Source: Isochrysis galbana
Taxonomy: Eukaryota; Haptophyta; Isochrysidales; Isochrysidaceae
Length of the DNA stretch: 64,000 nt
Direction of reading: 5' to 3'
NCBI GenBank assembly: GCA_018136815.1
Contig: CM030941.1
Location: 685,528 to 749,527, forward strand
This document shows positions 9,701-18,182 of the stretch, piece by piece. Each line of letters begins with the position of its first letter. The stretch's first letter is position 1. The position numbers and the translations under genes are program-made. The notes under the pieces were generated by a model that was not told where the DNA came from, ran no database searches, and saw nothing but the letters and a program-made list of their open reading frames with translations.

Positions 9701-12470
9701 GCCCTTTGAGGCGTACACGTACAACACTCTGCGGTTCTTGGAAACCCTCCAGGCCACTGCAACCAGCTTACTGCAGTACGACCTCGGTCTGCAGACTCTA
9801 CCATTGCTGTCGCTGTACAAGCATTTAGCGACAGATATCTGCCGTGATCCTATGCATTCACTTTCAGCCGATGTACTCACGGCTGAGGCGCTTACGGCTG
9901 TTGGACAGATCCGCCACGCCCTGGACACTCTTGGAGCAGCCTATGCAGGCGCCGACCTTCCTCGCGATTCTCTTGAAATGCCGGCGGCGGCATCCAACTA
10001 CGTTCGGCCGCCTTCTTTCCGTGAACATGAGCCCCCCGACGGAGAAGCGAACGCTGATGCGATGGCTGCACTTGTTGGGCTCGTGCCTGCCGAGCACATT
10101 TCTCTCATGTTCGACAAATTGTTTCTCGCGCGACTGGACCTTGCTCGTGTCGCCCTCCTCCTACGCCTTTCACTGAGCTCACCACGGGCATCATTGGGCA
10201 ACGCGTTGAGCAGCTTCAGCAATAGTCTGTTGTTAGCCTGCGAGGAGAAGCTAGCGGCCATTGAAGCAGGTGCAATTGTGCAAGAGCAGGCAAACAAAGA
10301 TGTCTCCCTCATGCCATTGGGAGCGCGAGATGAGGCGCGAGCGGCCATCCGATGTCAGACTCTCATGCTCCGCTCTCAGCTTTTTAGCCGTAAGGGCATG
10401 GTCACCTCTGCAGTGGCCGCTCTACGCGAGGCCATGAGCATAGCTCAGATAGCGGCAACGGCAGCACAGCCTGCAAGTGCCTTCACGGTCCTCCCGCTCA
10501 TTCAGCTTTCGCCTGTCACGTGGCTACGGATGCGCCAAAGACTTGCGGAAGCGGCGCTGGCGCAAGGGCAACTGACCGCTTGTCAAGATCAGCTTCAGCT
10601 TGGCGTCACTGAGGCCCAAGCCGCGAACGAGTGTGTGACCCGTCACAGGCTACTCCTCGTGGAGCATTTTCTAAACATCCAACGCGGCGAGCTCCAGCAA
10701 TCCATCTCGGGCCTGGAGGCCTGGTTCGCGATGGATTTAAAACTGGAGTGTCTCGCGCCTGACATGGCAGTTGCAGCGATACAGCTTGCTACGCTTCAAC
10801 TTGCCGTGAGCAGTCTGACAAGCTCGGAGGCGGACTTTGCAAGAGGTGCAAATGCGGCCGGTGTACTTCTGCGTCGTGCAATCAAAATGCTTTCCGTCTC
10901 AGCAATCGAGCATGGGCTGCCGTCGAGTGAGCGGTGGCCGTGTCTTGAGCAGAGCTCTAGTCCGGGGGCGGCCAAAGGGATGGCAGAGGTGCCGGCTCTT
11001 CGGAACCTTTATGTGCCAGGGGTCTCAAACATCTTTAGGGCCCGCCTCGTGCTAGGAGAGACGCTTGCGGCCTTCGCGAGCACCGATGGGCTTTCTCTTG
11101 CGTGGGATGAGCTCACTGCGGCAGCTGAGCTGATCCCTTACATCTTGTCTCCGTTGCCGTCGCTCACCGCGCGCCTGTATGTTGCTAAGGGTAAGGTAGC
11201 ACGCCTTCGAGCCTTGGCTTTCTATTCGCCTACCGAGTTGAGCGCTTCCTGGGGCGGCGCCCTCTCGTCCGCCAAGGCCTCGGCGAATGCGGATGCGGTG
11301 TCTATGCATGGTGACGCAGAGTTGGCGCGGAGCCATTTAATCAAAGCGCTCGATGTGGTCACTGTCGATGGGCCTGTGGATCCGGAGTTCGAGGCAAGCA
11401 TTTTGCTAGAGTTGGCTCTTCTTCATGGGGCGAAGCTTTCCAAAGGCTATGAGGACTTCCACGTGAATCTCTCGGCAGCTTATATTCTTGCCGCCGCCGC
11501 TGCCAACAAAGCCCGGCGCACTCTTTTCGTCGATCTGCCCTCGATGGCCGCTGCCCCACTCACGAGCTCAGTGCCTCAATCTTTGATGGAGGAGCTAAAA
11601 GAGGCGCAGGCCATCGTTGCTTCTCGGCCTGGAGCAACTGTGCCTTCCGATCAGTCGAACACCACCTCGAGGCAGCTGCTACACCTCTTGTCATCGCGCA
11701 TGCGTCGAAAGCGAGCACCGGTTCTAGACGAGGATGCTAGCGAGAAATCCATCCTACTACTACAAGCTTTCCTGAAGCAAGCGTGTCCAGCTTTCGTGTC
11801 GGCGCTTTGCCCTACCGTGGCACCTGCTGAGAAGTTGGTCCCTGACGTCAAGCCGGGGCTCGTGTGCATTCAATGGTACGCCGCTCTAGTGCCAGGCTGC
11901 AAAAGCCCATTCGACCCTCATCCAGCCTTAGTGACGAATCTCATACAGCATGTTGCTCGATCAACTTCTCACGACCCATGTTTTGATCCTCCGCTGGCTC
12001 GCAGGATGGCAACACGGCCAGGCGAAACGAGGACCACCATGCTATACGTATTGCACAAGCCTTCTGTGTCACAAGATGGCTTAGAGGTCGGATCTTTGAC
12101 CCTTCCGACTGCAGCGCTGAGCTCGGTCGCAACATTGCTCCAAGAAGCCAACGGCAGGCAAATTGAGCCTTCCATAACGCCCATCTCATTGAGGAATGAG
12201 TGTCCGTCGGCGAACGAGTCGCTTCAGGCTGCCGTCTTAGCTATTGCCGAACTCCTCTCCGATGCTCGTGGTCAGCCACGTCGCATTCCCGCTAGGGTTT
12301 CGATAGAAGGAGATTCGGAGTTCCAGCTAGGCGAAGGGGCCCTTGCCCACCTGACCAATCTTTTCGATCCGCAATCAGGAGGTGTCGTGGTTGACGAGAA
12401 GTTGTGCGCTTGGTTGCGGCTGCTGCTCGAGGAAGAACATCGTGGGGCTCCGTCAATCGAGGACGTGTAG
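3780..12470 (+). CDS. CFAP54: cilia- and flagella-associated protein 54
   Basis: This uninterrupted frame of 2896 residues starts at the first ATG (MAQHEAERAF); an upstream in-frame GTG is not needed. The N-terminal 250 residues carry the CFAP54/DUF4486 signature: an ESYKPKLS segment near residue 47, YWVVFNGTVLCYRLCRP near 147, and a following helical stretch ending in SRFLGWRVRVYTALCHAYEA. A beta-rich segment near residues 1020-1110 (YAGSGEKIALELETSLEEPL) also fits the family. The length matches CFAP54 proteins of about 2800-3100 residues. The protein is a component of the C1d projection of the central-pair apparatus of motile axonemes, so it implies a motile flagellum. Much of the rest is alanine/leucine-rich helical repeat. 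The absence of any intron over 8.7 kb is unusual for this gene. Identification is from recalled family features, not from a search. Confidence 0.85.
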   Translation: MAQHEAERAFRTELDRLHASASRRGPAALKATLKSKLLHLLESYKPKLSAGTHQAAMLEAGELLLELNELEAARTHCFERIRQLAQDDGLAASGQQALTQRARAEFGAVESSFLSLMERDPNLYKSASAAALSSLLARARAAIALCTPHEPLYWVVFNGTVLCYRLCRPALSPERAAITIETLGFCALALESMLPLLQSRFLGWRVRVYTALCHAYEASGSFSGAKRAVAHVLEKMEEIGRLSRHDPVPPTKRSSERLAAAMRAFRALQLKYSGSSELGAPIEDLFGVETAHQISSLLELVLDYGVSSKRVIGPASPQNTDAAGEVPRSQLGQEALAAALRIADPLVTLMAEPAKLADTMRASGGTAKEKEAAATEGASVTPAAETAVTNEDDDPAARAAKEEAAAAMDAAANAATTAAEKLPLSLQADLMRELFRAGNWEAVDRLLPPTVARAATALDTVSALAASAATLDSDAKDGTVAFGNSMTAPVALASGGVKQRAAADTMDGTESTVEFPVETAGEVDSAVIWAELQLMQLVRALRVAQEDSSPAKVRAAVLDLARLLEACRSRPLSAAIDSRPDEFGDAALLLWSECATSLTAADEADAAQGVLSPIGAPQSLAHRVLTVRLRPKTSADGPRLAAALAQLTERDSSFSYKISQDGSAYLSGQGELALRVACDRLAQGLKTGKDQGIDVGALLAPVKQSSVSSETALGPDGALTLRRPSLNAAGNVFSDAGARSDDVGDKGAQDAVVLHETLRAAYWTITRAGLRDTQLCATMGLRLASIQCERGAYAEAVSTCRHAIAEIEKARSIMVVELAEAGIGGVPSASAATVLQSLEGASPFSSSKDGLQQALACVHTDLLVWLFRAELALALTKSEAVSRRKFETTRAVQMKRRSHRHIYGRQWEVDRKREAAEDAAIVPLPSHSAAREAQLLAEFEHNPYAKAILLMEMAPYRQGAKERAAVLAEAVEVLERARAHEGQILMASAPSSKTSSPSNCPPPPQLVYRTTDSICVRPCQYTPPKGADVTSCAVFAKVAAAEISVSTNNTEYAGSGEKIALELETSLEEPLRGCVVLSGLPPAASIVFAAAGYGPDGKMVGGIGKTSYEVLTSLPLPRCLQWGYLARVAAQLNVKAVVHRASQKVLASFVEKDEDANDWEISPLLRWRLAVRAVGHSSPAELRTAAQAFLVEAAFTTVSGAGASAQTPVRGQKVALGRAQLEILALQLALAAGDSALAACAAQAAFHSLVPLLRAGQCSTFLIQPLSACLAALSVLPTRALTSIQGGAHLLARLGFETSQLAAAARLSGLATQAPAIANKLIGSEEEGASTPKASETTSANCRGDGLMRTIFSKWLASHTHLAAAVGNIREFPGREIRDALARSADEAAALLSSIEADECHFEFTVQVCQGMLAASPTPNTVAKIRQALAHASELARGASIVQPLFRRVVLAKETAASLEPMPEVLESEEGKDEAARHQLGLSLATLLRAAWLYVKERRSARAHRDTVLPWRAHSKLVLARCAAISPDQPPLAGGEADLEEQGVSEDQANEDRIAMDPSLFDGLDVLAECSRASVLALRAKCPMIVLQAVAMMMNFYSSLPIATLASRAFNGFDPQLRPSNLHDALDPMPVVPDKAWQILLTGTNSVLGVLATMREGHPLGGSDRTSLTLIGASAANLDDAASDGDENESLALAPDGWFELRDTTSDTGLLDYAWVVRMVRITLHWLQLGRQWHKQERLALTFDYLTDGKYNSEILPFLAQAQEKLHGTESADGEPTPAIKQLSIQVARTTSACATSLEKCRELVHNTLGPHDGDMSVEKSEAFALVHRAYAECISKCRDEGETKLLIEALIELGELRLRSGQAKKAAEAWRQALDSTLGQLDVILSWRDLIEFQSADGSTFLASYGVVVTGRALTLCCALAMHSSRRDLEMRLEYALFSAALARALFAGSAVHPSRNIEFAGYRLRELWPGAQPFEAYTYNTLRFLETLQATATSLLQYDLGLQTLPLLSLYKHLATDICRDPMHSLSADVLTAEALTAVGQIRHALDTLGAAYAGADLPRDSLEMPAAASNYVRPPSFREHEPPDGEANADAMAALVGLVPAEHISLMFDKLFLARLDLARVALLLRLSLSSPRASLGNALSSFSNSLLLACEEKLAAIEAGAIVQEQANKDVSLMPLGARDEARAAIRCQTLMLRSQLFSRKGMVTSAVAALREAMSIAQIAATAAQPASAFTVLPLIQLSPVTWLRMRQRLAEAALAQGQLTACQDQLQLGVTEAQAANECVTRHRLLLVEHFLNIQRGELQQSISGLEAWFAMDLKLECLAPDMAVAAIQLATLQLAVSSLTSSEADFARGANAAGVLLRRAIKMLSVSAIEHGLPSSERWPCLEQSSSPGAAKGMAEVPALRNLYVPGVSNIFRARLVLGETLAAFASTDGLSLAWDELTAAAELIPYILSPLPSLTARLYVAKGKVARLRALAFYSPTELSASWGGALSSAKASANADAVSMHGDAELARSHLIKALDVVTVDGPVDPEFEASILLELALLHGAKLSKGYEDFHVNLSAAYILAAAAANKARRTLFVDLPSMAAAPLTSSVPQSLMEELKEAQAIVASRPGATVPSDQSNTTSRQLLHLLSSRMRRKRAPVLDEDASEKSILLLQAFLKQACPAFVSALCPTVAPAEKLVPDVKPGLVCIQWYAALVPGCKSPFDPHPALVTNLIQHVARSTSHDPCFDPPLARRMATRPGETRTTMLYVLHKPSVSQDGLEVGSLTLPTAALSSVATLLQEANGRQIEPSITPISLRNECPSANESLQAAVLAIAELLSDARGQPRRIPARVSIEGDSEFQLGEGALAHLTNLFDPQSGGVVVDEKLCAWLRLLLEEEHRGAPSIEDV

Positions 12471-14034
12471 ACCACAAAAAGCTCCTTTCACGGGATCGAG
12501 ATGGGTGGGACGGAGCACCAATTCACGTTCTCAAGATGGGTGCATTGGGCACCCAAATTGCCAGTCCTAAACACCAACGTACTACGTATCATCCGTGACG
12601 TGCTGACAGTGACAATCTTTGGTGGCATCAGAGTTTTCTTGTCCCATAGTATAGGGGGGTCAAACAGGTTTTCTTATTAAAAACTTTTAATATTCTTACC
12701 GCACTCGCGGCGAATGGAACCACTACCTACTACACGTAGTACGTAGCATACTTTCTACACCCCCACTCCCCCGGCCCTTCTCCCCGCGCCATCAGGCGGC
12801 TCCCCCCGTACACTACTAGGGGGATCGGGGTGAAGGGCTTAGATATGGTCCAGCGGCCCGCGCCTCCCCCCGATGATCTTTCCCCCCCCTTCCTCCTGTG
12901 TCTCCGTGTGGGCGGCCGACTCTGTCCCGACTATTCCTGTAAACAGGAGCGGGACTTACCGATTTTTCGGTGGGCGGAGCAATTGCTCCGCCCACCCCCT
13001 TCTCCGCGCGCTCTCTCCCCTCTCCTGCGGCACGCGCGATGGCGCGCCTGCGGCAGGCCTCCAGCTGCCCTCTGGCGCCCCCTGGAGGCTCCTGGAGGCC
13101 AGCTCAGGGGGCAGAGGAGGCTGGGGCTGGGCCCTGGCCTCCCCTGCCTCTCCCTCGCTGGCGCTCCTGAGCTCCTGGGGCCCCCACGCTGCACCTGTCT
13201 GCCTGTCGACCAGGGGGGGAGGGGGGTTGGAGCAATGGGCTGGTCACGAGGGGCCAGGATGGGCGAATGGGGCGAGCCTGTGGGGAAGGGAGTGGGTCAG
13301 TAGGGCAGTGGCCTCCTGGCAAGCCATCAGGCGTGCCAGGAGGATGGGTGGTGGGTGGTTCCTCCCCCATGGCAGGGGGCTCGACTCGGCTCCGCTCGAC
13401 TCGACATGATTCCCCTATTGATATCGTCCGTCCGGGGAGTTTCCATTGAATTTTCGGCCGGTCGGCACTTCGCTAGCGCCGCCGAGACCCTTGGGTGCTT
13501 GGCATAGCCTGCTACGGCCCAAAAGCGGGCTCGGGCCCGATTCCAGAGCTCGGGCGTCAGCAGCCTGTTGTCCCCCATGGGGGGGACCAGCATGCAGCAT
13601 GGCTGCCATGGGTGGTGTGGCCGGGGCCACGGGCCGTGTGGCGCGACCGGGGTCGCACGCACCTGCTCGGCCTCAGCGGGCGGACGCGGCCGCTTCGACA
13701 GCGTCTGCTCCATGGGGGCTGGGGGGCCGCCCTCGGCGGGGGGCCAGAAGGAGAGCGGCGGCGCGCTCCATGGTCCATGGCAACTGACTACAAAGTTAGT
13801 TGAAGTTAGAGGGCCAGAGCCATGCGTGAGGCGAGAATTTAAGAGACATTTTCTTGGTGCTGCCGCAAGATGTGACTGGATCCCCCGCCCACAACCCCAC
13901 TCCTCTCACGAAATTTAGATTTAGAGGAGAGACGAGTTGTCGAGAGACCGCGCGGATTGCTGGAGTGTCGCGTGCGCCTGACTCACACCATCGACAACGA
14001 AAATAAAGCACATGCAAGGGTCGTTCTACAATTA
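12471..14034. other. intergenic region with hAT-like terminus and repeat R1
   Basis: The 3' flank of CFAP54 is followed at 12652 by a left hAT-like terminus (TAGGGGGGTCAAACAGG) without a recognisable partner. Repeat R1 follows from about 12666. Bases 13380-13770 are a GC-rich stretch without a recognised gene that separates R1 from an R1-like tail (ACTACAAAGTTAGTTG) at about 13785-13800. Confidence 0.5.
12666..13380 (+). repeat. dispersed repeat R1, longest copy
   Basis: This GC-rich repeat begins with CTTTTAATATTCTTACCGCA, passes through a conserved block with GGGCTTAGATATGGTCC, a self-complementary segment GGAGCAATTGCTCC, and a block with GGCAAGCCATCAGGCG, and ends near the words CCATGGCAGGGG. 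Other copies or parts lie at 23165-23560 (minus), 33670-34012, 34270-34500, 36500-36690, 40845-41215, 53405-53824 with 57068-57250, and 57906-57994. Open frames inside it are not conserved as protein. No terminal repeats or transposition enzyme were identified, so its class is unknown. Confidence 0.7.
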
Positions 14035-14859
14035 TCACAATAAGTCTCCAAGGTCGGCGATGATTGATCTCAGCCGATGGTTTGGCACAACAGTTGGATT
14101 GGCAAGTACGGCTCCTGTCATTGGCGACGTCCGGTGGGTTAAAAGCCATCTCTCAATGGCCTCACGCTCGTATGAGTGCCCATCTGCCGCGATGACAGGG
14201 TCCATCATTATATCCATAGTGATCGGGCAGCGCAGGTCGCGAAGCAATGCCGCCCCGTGCCCATCAGCTGCAGAAGCAACGGTCTGATTGTGCAATGTGT
14301 TATACCGTCTGCGCTCGGCGGCATCAGCAGCAGCCGCAGTCATCAAGGACCTTGAGATCGCAGGCGATTCGCCCAGGTTGCGGAGCCGTTCTTCCACATG
14401 AGCGTTCTGGGCACGCCTCGCTTCTCGTCGTAATCTAAGCTCTCGCCGGAATCGGATCAGCGCGCGCCAGAGAGATAGAGAGAAAAAGGAGCCGATCGCC
14501 ATGAAGATGTCCATTGGCCCATTGAGGGCGAAGAAGAGGAGATCTGATCCCTCTTCCTTGAAGAAGCACTCTGCGATAATGAAGAAGCCGAGCACGAGCG
14601 AGAGCCCCGACGAGCCGACGAAATGCATCGAGATCATCCACGGGCGGCACTCTCTTGACCCGAGAAATCCGAAGAGCGCCGCCAGTACGAAGAAGGGCTG
14701 CATCGCGAGGAGCGCGGGTGTGCGCCGCATCGCGCCGATGGAAGCGAGAGAGAGTGAGAGCCCGATCTGAATCGTGCACACTGCCATCACCACCCGGCGC
14801 CGCTGCAGCATCCAGCCCTCGTTGACGTCATAGATCGAGACCGTCTCGTCGCTCACCAT
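14035..14859 (-). CDS. membrane-anchored U-box E3 ubiquitin ligase
   Basis: The frame encodes 274 residues from an ATG at 14859. Residues 25-140 contain four hydrophobic segments, residues 145-195 are a charged helix rich in arginine and glutamate, and residues 207-270 are a U-box: DLRCPITMDIMMDPVIAADG, then YEREAIERWL, then a proline-flanked segment and PNHRLRSII. The U-box recruits ubiquitin-conjugating enzymes, so the predicted activity is ubiquitin transfer at a membrane, with the U-box facing the cytosol. Most plant and algal U-box proteins carry ARM repeats or kinases; four membrane spans placed before a C-terminal U-box is an uncommon arrangement. The substrate is unknown. A candidate promoter palindrome lies directly upstream at 14880-14935. 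Confidence 0.8.
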   Translation of the reverse strand: MVSDETVSIYDVNEGWMLQRRRVVMAVCTIQIGLSLSLASIGAMRRTPALLAMQPFFVLAALFGFLGSRECRPWMISMHFVGSSGLSLVLGFFIIAECFFKEEGSDLLFFALNGPMDIFMAIGSFFSLSLWRALIRFRRELRLRREARRAQNAHVEERLRNLGESPAISRSLMTAAAADAAERRRYNTLHNQTVASAADGHGAALLRDLRCPITMDIMMDPVIAADGHSYEREAIERWLLTHRTSPMTGAVLANPTVVPNHRLRSIIADLGDLL

Positions 14860-14879
14860 CGGCGCGCCACACCTGCCTC

Positions 14880-14935
14880 TACTAAAACAGTAGAGTACTC
14901 TAATAGTAGTACAATAAAAGAGTAGAGACTAGAGT
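14880..14935 (-). promoter_or_regulatory. candidate promoter palindrome upstream of U-box gene
   Basis: The block contains CAGTAGAGTACTCTAATAGT and a second AGTAC word, 20-75 bases before the ATG at 14859. It matches the GAGTACTCTAG motif seen before the TAF1B and DnaJ-FHA genes. Role inferred from recurrence. Confidence 0.4.
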
Positions 14936-15179
14936 GTCCCAATCTTTAGGGCGGTCAAACAGGGCTTTTAACTTCTAAGGGTGAAAATTCACCAAGTCAA
15001 GATTGAGGTTTTATCACGAGATCTTTAGGGTATGCTAATGGTAATGGGTATATCAGGCGGAATCTTATAATAACTTATAAGAAATATGCACATTTTCGAC
15101 GCCATTTCAACACACAGACCCGAAAACGTTTTCGCGCTCGGGTCTCGGTTATTTCACGTTTTGCTTGGCTTGGGTGAAT

Positions 15180-15740
15180 GATTCTGGTGCGTTCGTGAGT
15201 CGGTGCATCCTGTGGTTTTCTGCATCGTTGTCCCGACGTCCTGTCGTCAGTCGTCATCCGTCGCTCTCGCTCTCGTCGCTCTCGCTCTCGTAACACTCGT
15301 ACCCTACAAACTCGCCTCGCCTCACCAGCCCCTGCCAACACAGCCCTTCTCTCACTCACCCTCGCCTCTCGCCTCTCGCTCGATGTCGCTTTCGCCGCCG
15401 TCCTCGCCCTCGCCCAAGCCCGCCTGCCCGCCTTCCTCTGCCGACGGGCCTCAGCCCGTCAGCGTCTCCGAAGTCTTCTCCTCCGCCGCGCCTGCCGCCG
15501 GTCTGCCTCCTTCCTCATTGCCCTCAGGCCCTATGGGCCATCCCAATTCGTCAGTTGGACCTCCAGGCATCCAAGCGAGCGCTCGTCGACGTAGTCAATC
15601 GGGCCATGGCCCTGGGCGTCGGGCCGGATCGAATCGAGGTATTCCTGCGGTGCGAGGGGCCAGGATGGATCAGTACGGGTGTGTGCGACCCTTGAGAACC
15701 AGCGTGCGACCGACCAGCGACCAGTGACCCCCCACCCTGC
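15180..15740 (+). mobile_element. Ty3/gypsy leader and gag-like fragment
   Basis: Bases 15235-15390 align closely with the minus strand of 35815-35965, the segment that precedes the integrase remnant there, including a duplicated TCGCTCTCGTCGCTCTCGCT motif. From the ATG at 15382 a frame rich in serine and proline (MSLSPPSSPSPKP) begins, and around 15550-15710 another frame gives a coding-like segment (LQASKRALVDVVNRAMALG). The two are out of frame, so the gag-like region looks broken. No reverse transcriptase or integrase remains here. Confidence 0.5.
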
Positions 15741-15959
15741 TCGCGAGAGATCTATTCTCTGCATGGCCACCACCTCCAGGCCATTCTTCGGTCGATCGCG
15801 GGCGATCGGACGTCGCGGAAGCTCCGCGTTTCTAAGAGTGATGCGCCCTACATTCACCACTCTGATTCCTTCCCGTGAGCGCCCGCCTCAATCCTCAATC
15901 TCCCAAAATAGACCGCCACGCGCGGGGGAAGAGAGAGGGGAGGTCACTCACCGACGCCA

Positions 15960-16220
15960 TTATCCTGTCGTGGGGCGGGAGGGGGGTTGTTCGGAGGGGG
16001 GGGGGAGTTGCCGGGGCAGGCAGGGGGGACCCTGCGGAATCCTTGGACACCCTGGGGCCTGGGGAGGTGGGAAATAGTGGTTAAAATGAGTGAGTGGCCG
16101 AGCTAGGTATAGGGGATGGCGTGAGTCAGTACCGTGAGTGCGTGGTCCTTTATAGCTAGCGGTAGTAGCCTGAATCTTCAGATATTTTTCAAGGTTTATT
16201 ACCCACGTGGAGAGTGAATA
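15960..16220 (+). repeat. dispersed repeat R3
   Basis: The conserved core reads GGAATCCTTGGACACCC, followed by a segment ending AAATGAGTGAGTGGCCGAGC and, in this copy, TATAGCTAGCGGTAGTAGCC. Further copies are at 38570-38770 (minus), 49580-49730 and 59220-59385. It has no coding sequence and an unknown origin; a short Pol III- or DNA-transposon-derived element is possible. Confidence 0.6.
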
Positions 16221-16373
16221 CACTATCACTTACCTATCACAACAGCCGCACCCTAGCAAGGCAAGGGCGTTCACACACAAGGAAGCCGACTGTCAGCGAA
16301 CCAATATCCAAAATCCAACTTAGACTTGACACAATTTGGTTGACAAGGCTTCCTCACGCAGCCACAGCTACCC

Positions 16374-18182
16374 CTAGGCGTAGGTCGTACCAGGCTCAGC
16401 GATGCTTCCCTTCACTGCTAGAGCATCTTGTTCTGTGCCGGCCAGCGCGCAATCGTCAAAGACGCGTAGCTCCTCATCCTTCATGTTGCAAACGCGCACA
16501 ACGTTCCATCGCCCGAGCCTTGCACGGCCAATCGCCTCAAGAGGAGCAACAACATGGCGATGCCACGGCTGCTCCACAACAGCGTGGAGCGCTCCAGCAA
16601 GGAGGAACACAAAGGCGAGGAATCCAAGGCGCCCGAGCATGTCTGGCCAGGAGTCGTACGGACGGAGGTCCGCCGTGGTCACTGCCAGGTAGACTTGGTA
16701 CAACGGCTCGTGGACCATGTAGACCATGAATGTCCACGGCGCGAGCACGCAGAAGAGGCCGTGCCCAAGAAAGCGTTTGATCGTCATCATGCCGAAGGCC
16801 GGGGCATCCAAATGGGAGAGTACCACCAGCAGTGCGAATCCAATGCCCATGGACGGGTAACCCAATGAATACCCCGCGTGTGAAAGCAGGTTCCACGGGT
16901 GGATGCGCTCGTGCCGCTCGCGGAACGCAAGCATGTCAGCCGTGTTGAGGAATTGGCGCCACTCGTCGGTGCCGGCGCCGCAATTAATGAGAACGACAAG
17001 TGGCCAGGCGAGCAGAAAGAGTGCAAGCCACAGGAAGCACGTGGCGTGGAGGCGAGCGGTTGGACCATCGTCCAGGCCGAGTAGCCGCTTCCCGGCGTGC
17101 CCTAGCGTGCCCGACACGCCTTCCGCAGCCACAATGCCCATCGCCACAGGCCAGGCTGCGGTAGTGAGCACGCTGTGGTCGAAGGCCTCGTGCATGGCGT
17201 ACGTGGCCGGCGACATCTTGTCCATGCTGATCCTGTTGCCATTGGATGGACCCACCACAATCCCCACGAGCACCCCAGGAGAACGGATCATATCAAAGGT
17301 GGTGAACATCTCGTGTAGCTGAAAGTGCGTCGCAAGGTACACGACGAGCAACGTGCCGGTCAAGGCGATCGCGGCGAGGTAGGCGGCCATGGATCGGAGC
17401 CCGACACGTGTGCCTACCACCTTCGCCACGAGCAACACCCAGACGTACGCCTGCAAGTCAACGGCGAGGAACCACGTATGCGGCAGGCACCAGCGGTCGA
17501 GCGTGTTGCCGAACTCCAGCCCAAAGTTGGGTAAGAAAAGCATGGTGCGAAGCAAGCCCGCCGCATCGCACTGGTTGGTCATCTCAATGACACTTTGAGC
17601 GGTGGCCTGGCGGCCCCTCTCTAGGCTATGGCGCGCCGCCCACGGGGCGAGCACAAAGGGGAACAGCGCTAGCATCGTCAGCAGCGCAGGCCAAAATCTT
17701 AATGCTCGCAGCACAATGGTGCCTGCGAGAGCGCCCATAGAAGGCCTGCATTCGCCGGCCGCTCGAGTCAGCTTGAGCCATGATAGGAAGGCGGACATGA
17801 AGAAGCAGCCCTGAATCGCGCAGAGTGCGGAGGCGACCGTGAGCAGGAGCTCTCCGGAGCTCATGTAGCGTGCCATCGCCTCAAAGTCGTCGCCGGGGCG
17901 CACACATCGGATGTCATGCAAGGTCAGATGCGCAAGCACGACTGTCGAGATGAGAATTACCCGCAGGCCGTTTAAGACGATGAGGGGACGGTCTTCGCTG
18001 CTCGAACGGATCCGGTCAGCTGGAGCTGATGCGTGCGGTGGCCGATGAGCGGAGAGCCGCAGCAGCCACGGCACTGCGAGAAGAATCAACACTGCGCAGC
18101 TTGCAAGCCCGCGCAGATCGACGCCTCCGTGGCCTTGCGCGTCCAACTCGTTCTCTTGGCAGATCCAATGAGCTGTGCGCAC
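16374..18182 (-). CDS. acyltransferase-3 / NRF-6-like multi-pass membrane protein
   Basis: The frame ends with TAG at 16374 and is open upstream through 18239; the first codon counted here is a GTG, so the true start is uncertain. A segment DRPLIVLNGLRVILISTVVL near residues 67-86 opens a typical acyltransferase-3 domain with about ten hydrophobic segments. Near the end come HLDAPAFGMM and LAPWTFMVYMVHEPLYQVYL, where the family has its closing membrane helices and histidine. NRF-6-like eukaryotic members have an extracellular cysteine-rich domain before the acyltransferase part. Here the overlapping upstream frame, which encodes a sulfotransferase-like protein, may supply such a domain. The family moves acyl groups across or within membranes; the acceptor is unknown. 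Confidence 0.7.
   Translation of the reverse strand: MRTAHWICQENELDAQGHGGVDLRGLASCAVLILLAVPWLLRLSAHRPPHASAPADRIRSSSEDRPLIVLNGLRVILISTVVLAHLTLHDIRCVRPGDDFEAMARYMSSGELLLTVASALCAIQGCFFMSAFLSWLKLTRAAGECRPSMGALAGTIVLRALRFWPALLTMLALFPFVLAPWAARHSLERGRQATAQSVIEMTNQCDAAGLLRTMLFLPNFGLEFGNTLDRWCLPHTWFLAVDLQAYVWVLLVAKVVGTRVGLRSMAAYLAAIALTGTLLVVYLATHFQLHEMFTTFDMIRSPGVLVGIVVGPSNGNRISMDKMSPATYAMHEAFDHSVLTTAAWPVAMGIVAAEGVSGTLGHAGKRLLGLDDGPTARLHATCFLWLALFLLAWPLVVLINCGAGTDEWRQFLNTADMLAFRERHERIHPWNLLSHAGYSLGYPSMGIGFALLVVLSHLDAPAFGMMTIKRFLGHGLFCVLAPWTFMVYMVHEPLYQVYLAVTTADLRPYDSWPDMLGRLGFLAFVFLLAGALHAVVEQPWHRHVVAPLEAIGRARLGRWNVVRVCNMKDEELRVFDDCALAGTEQDALAVKGSIAEPGTTYA

Larger units (their letters stand above)
14860..16373. 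other. intergenic region with retroelement leader and repeats
   Basis: A left hAT-like terminus (TAGGGCGGTCAAACAGGG) begins at 14947 without a detected right partner. Ty3/gypsy leader and gag-like sequence occupies about 15180-15740, and repeat R3 about 15960-16220. No host gene is supported. Confidence 0.5.

Noticed and set aside
12830-13410. Several 60-178 residue frames in R1
   Set aside because: The frames are not maintained between R1 copies, so they are not protein genes.
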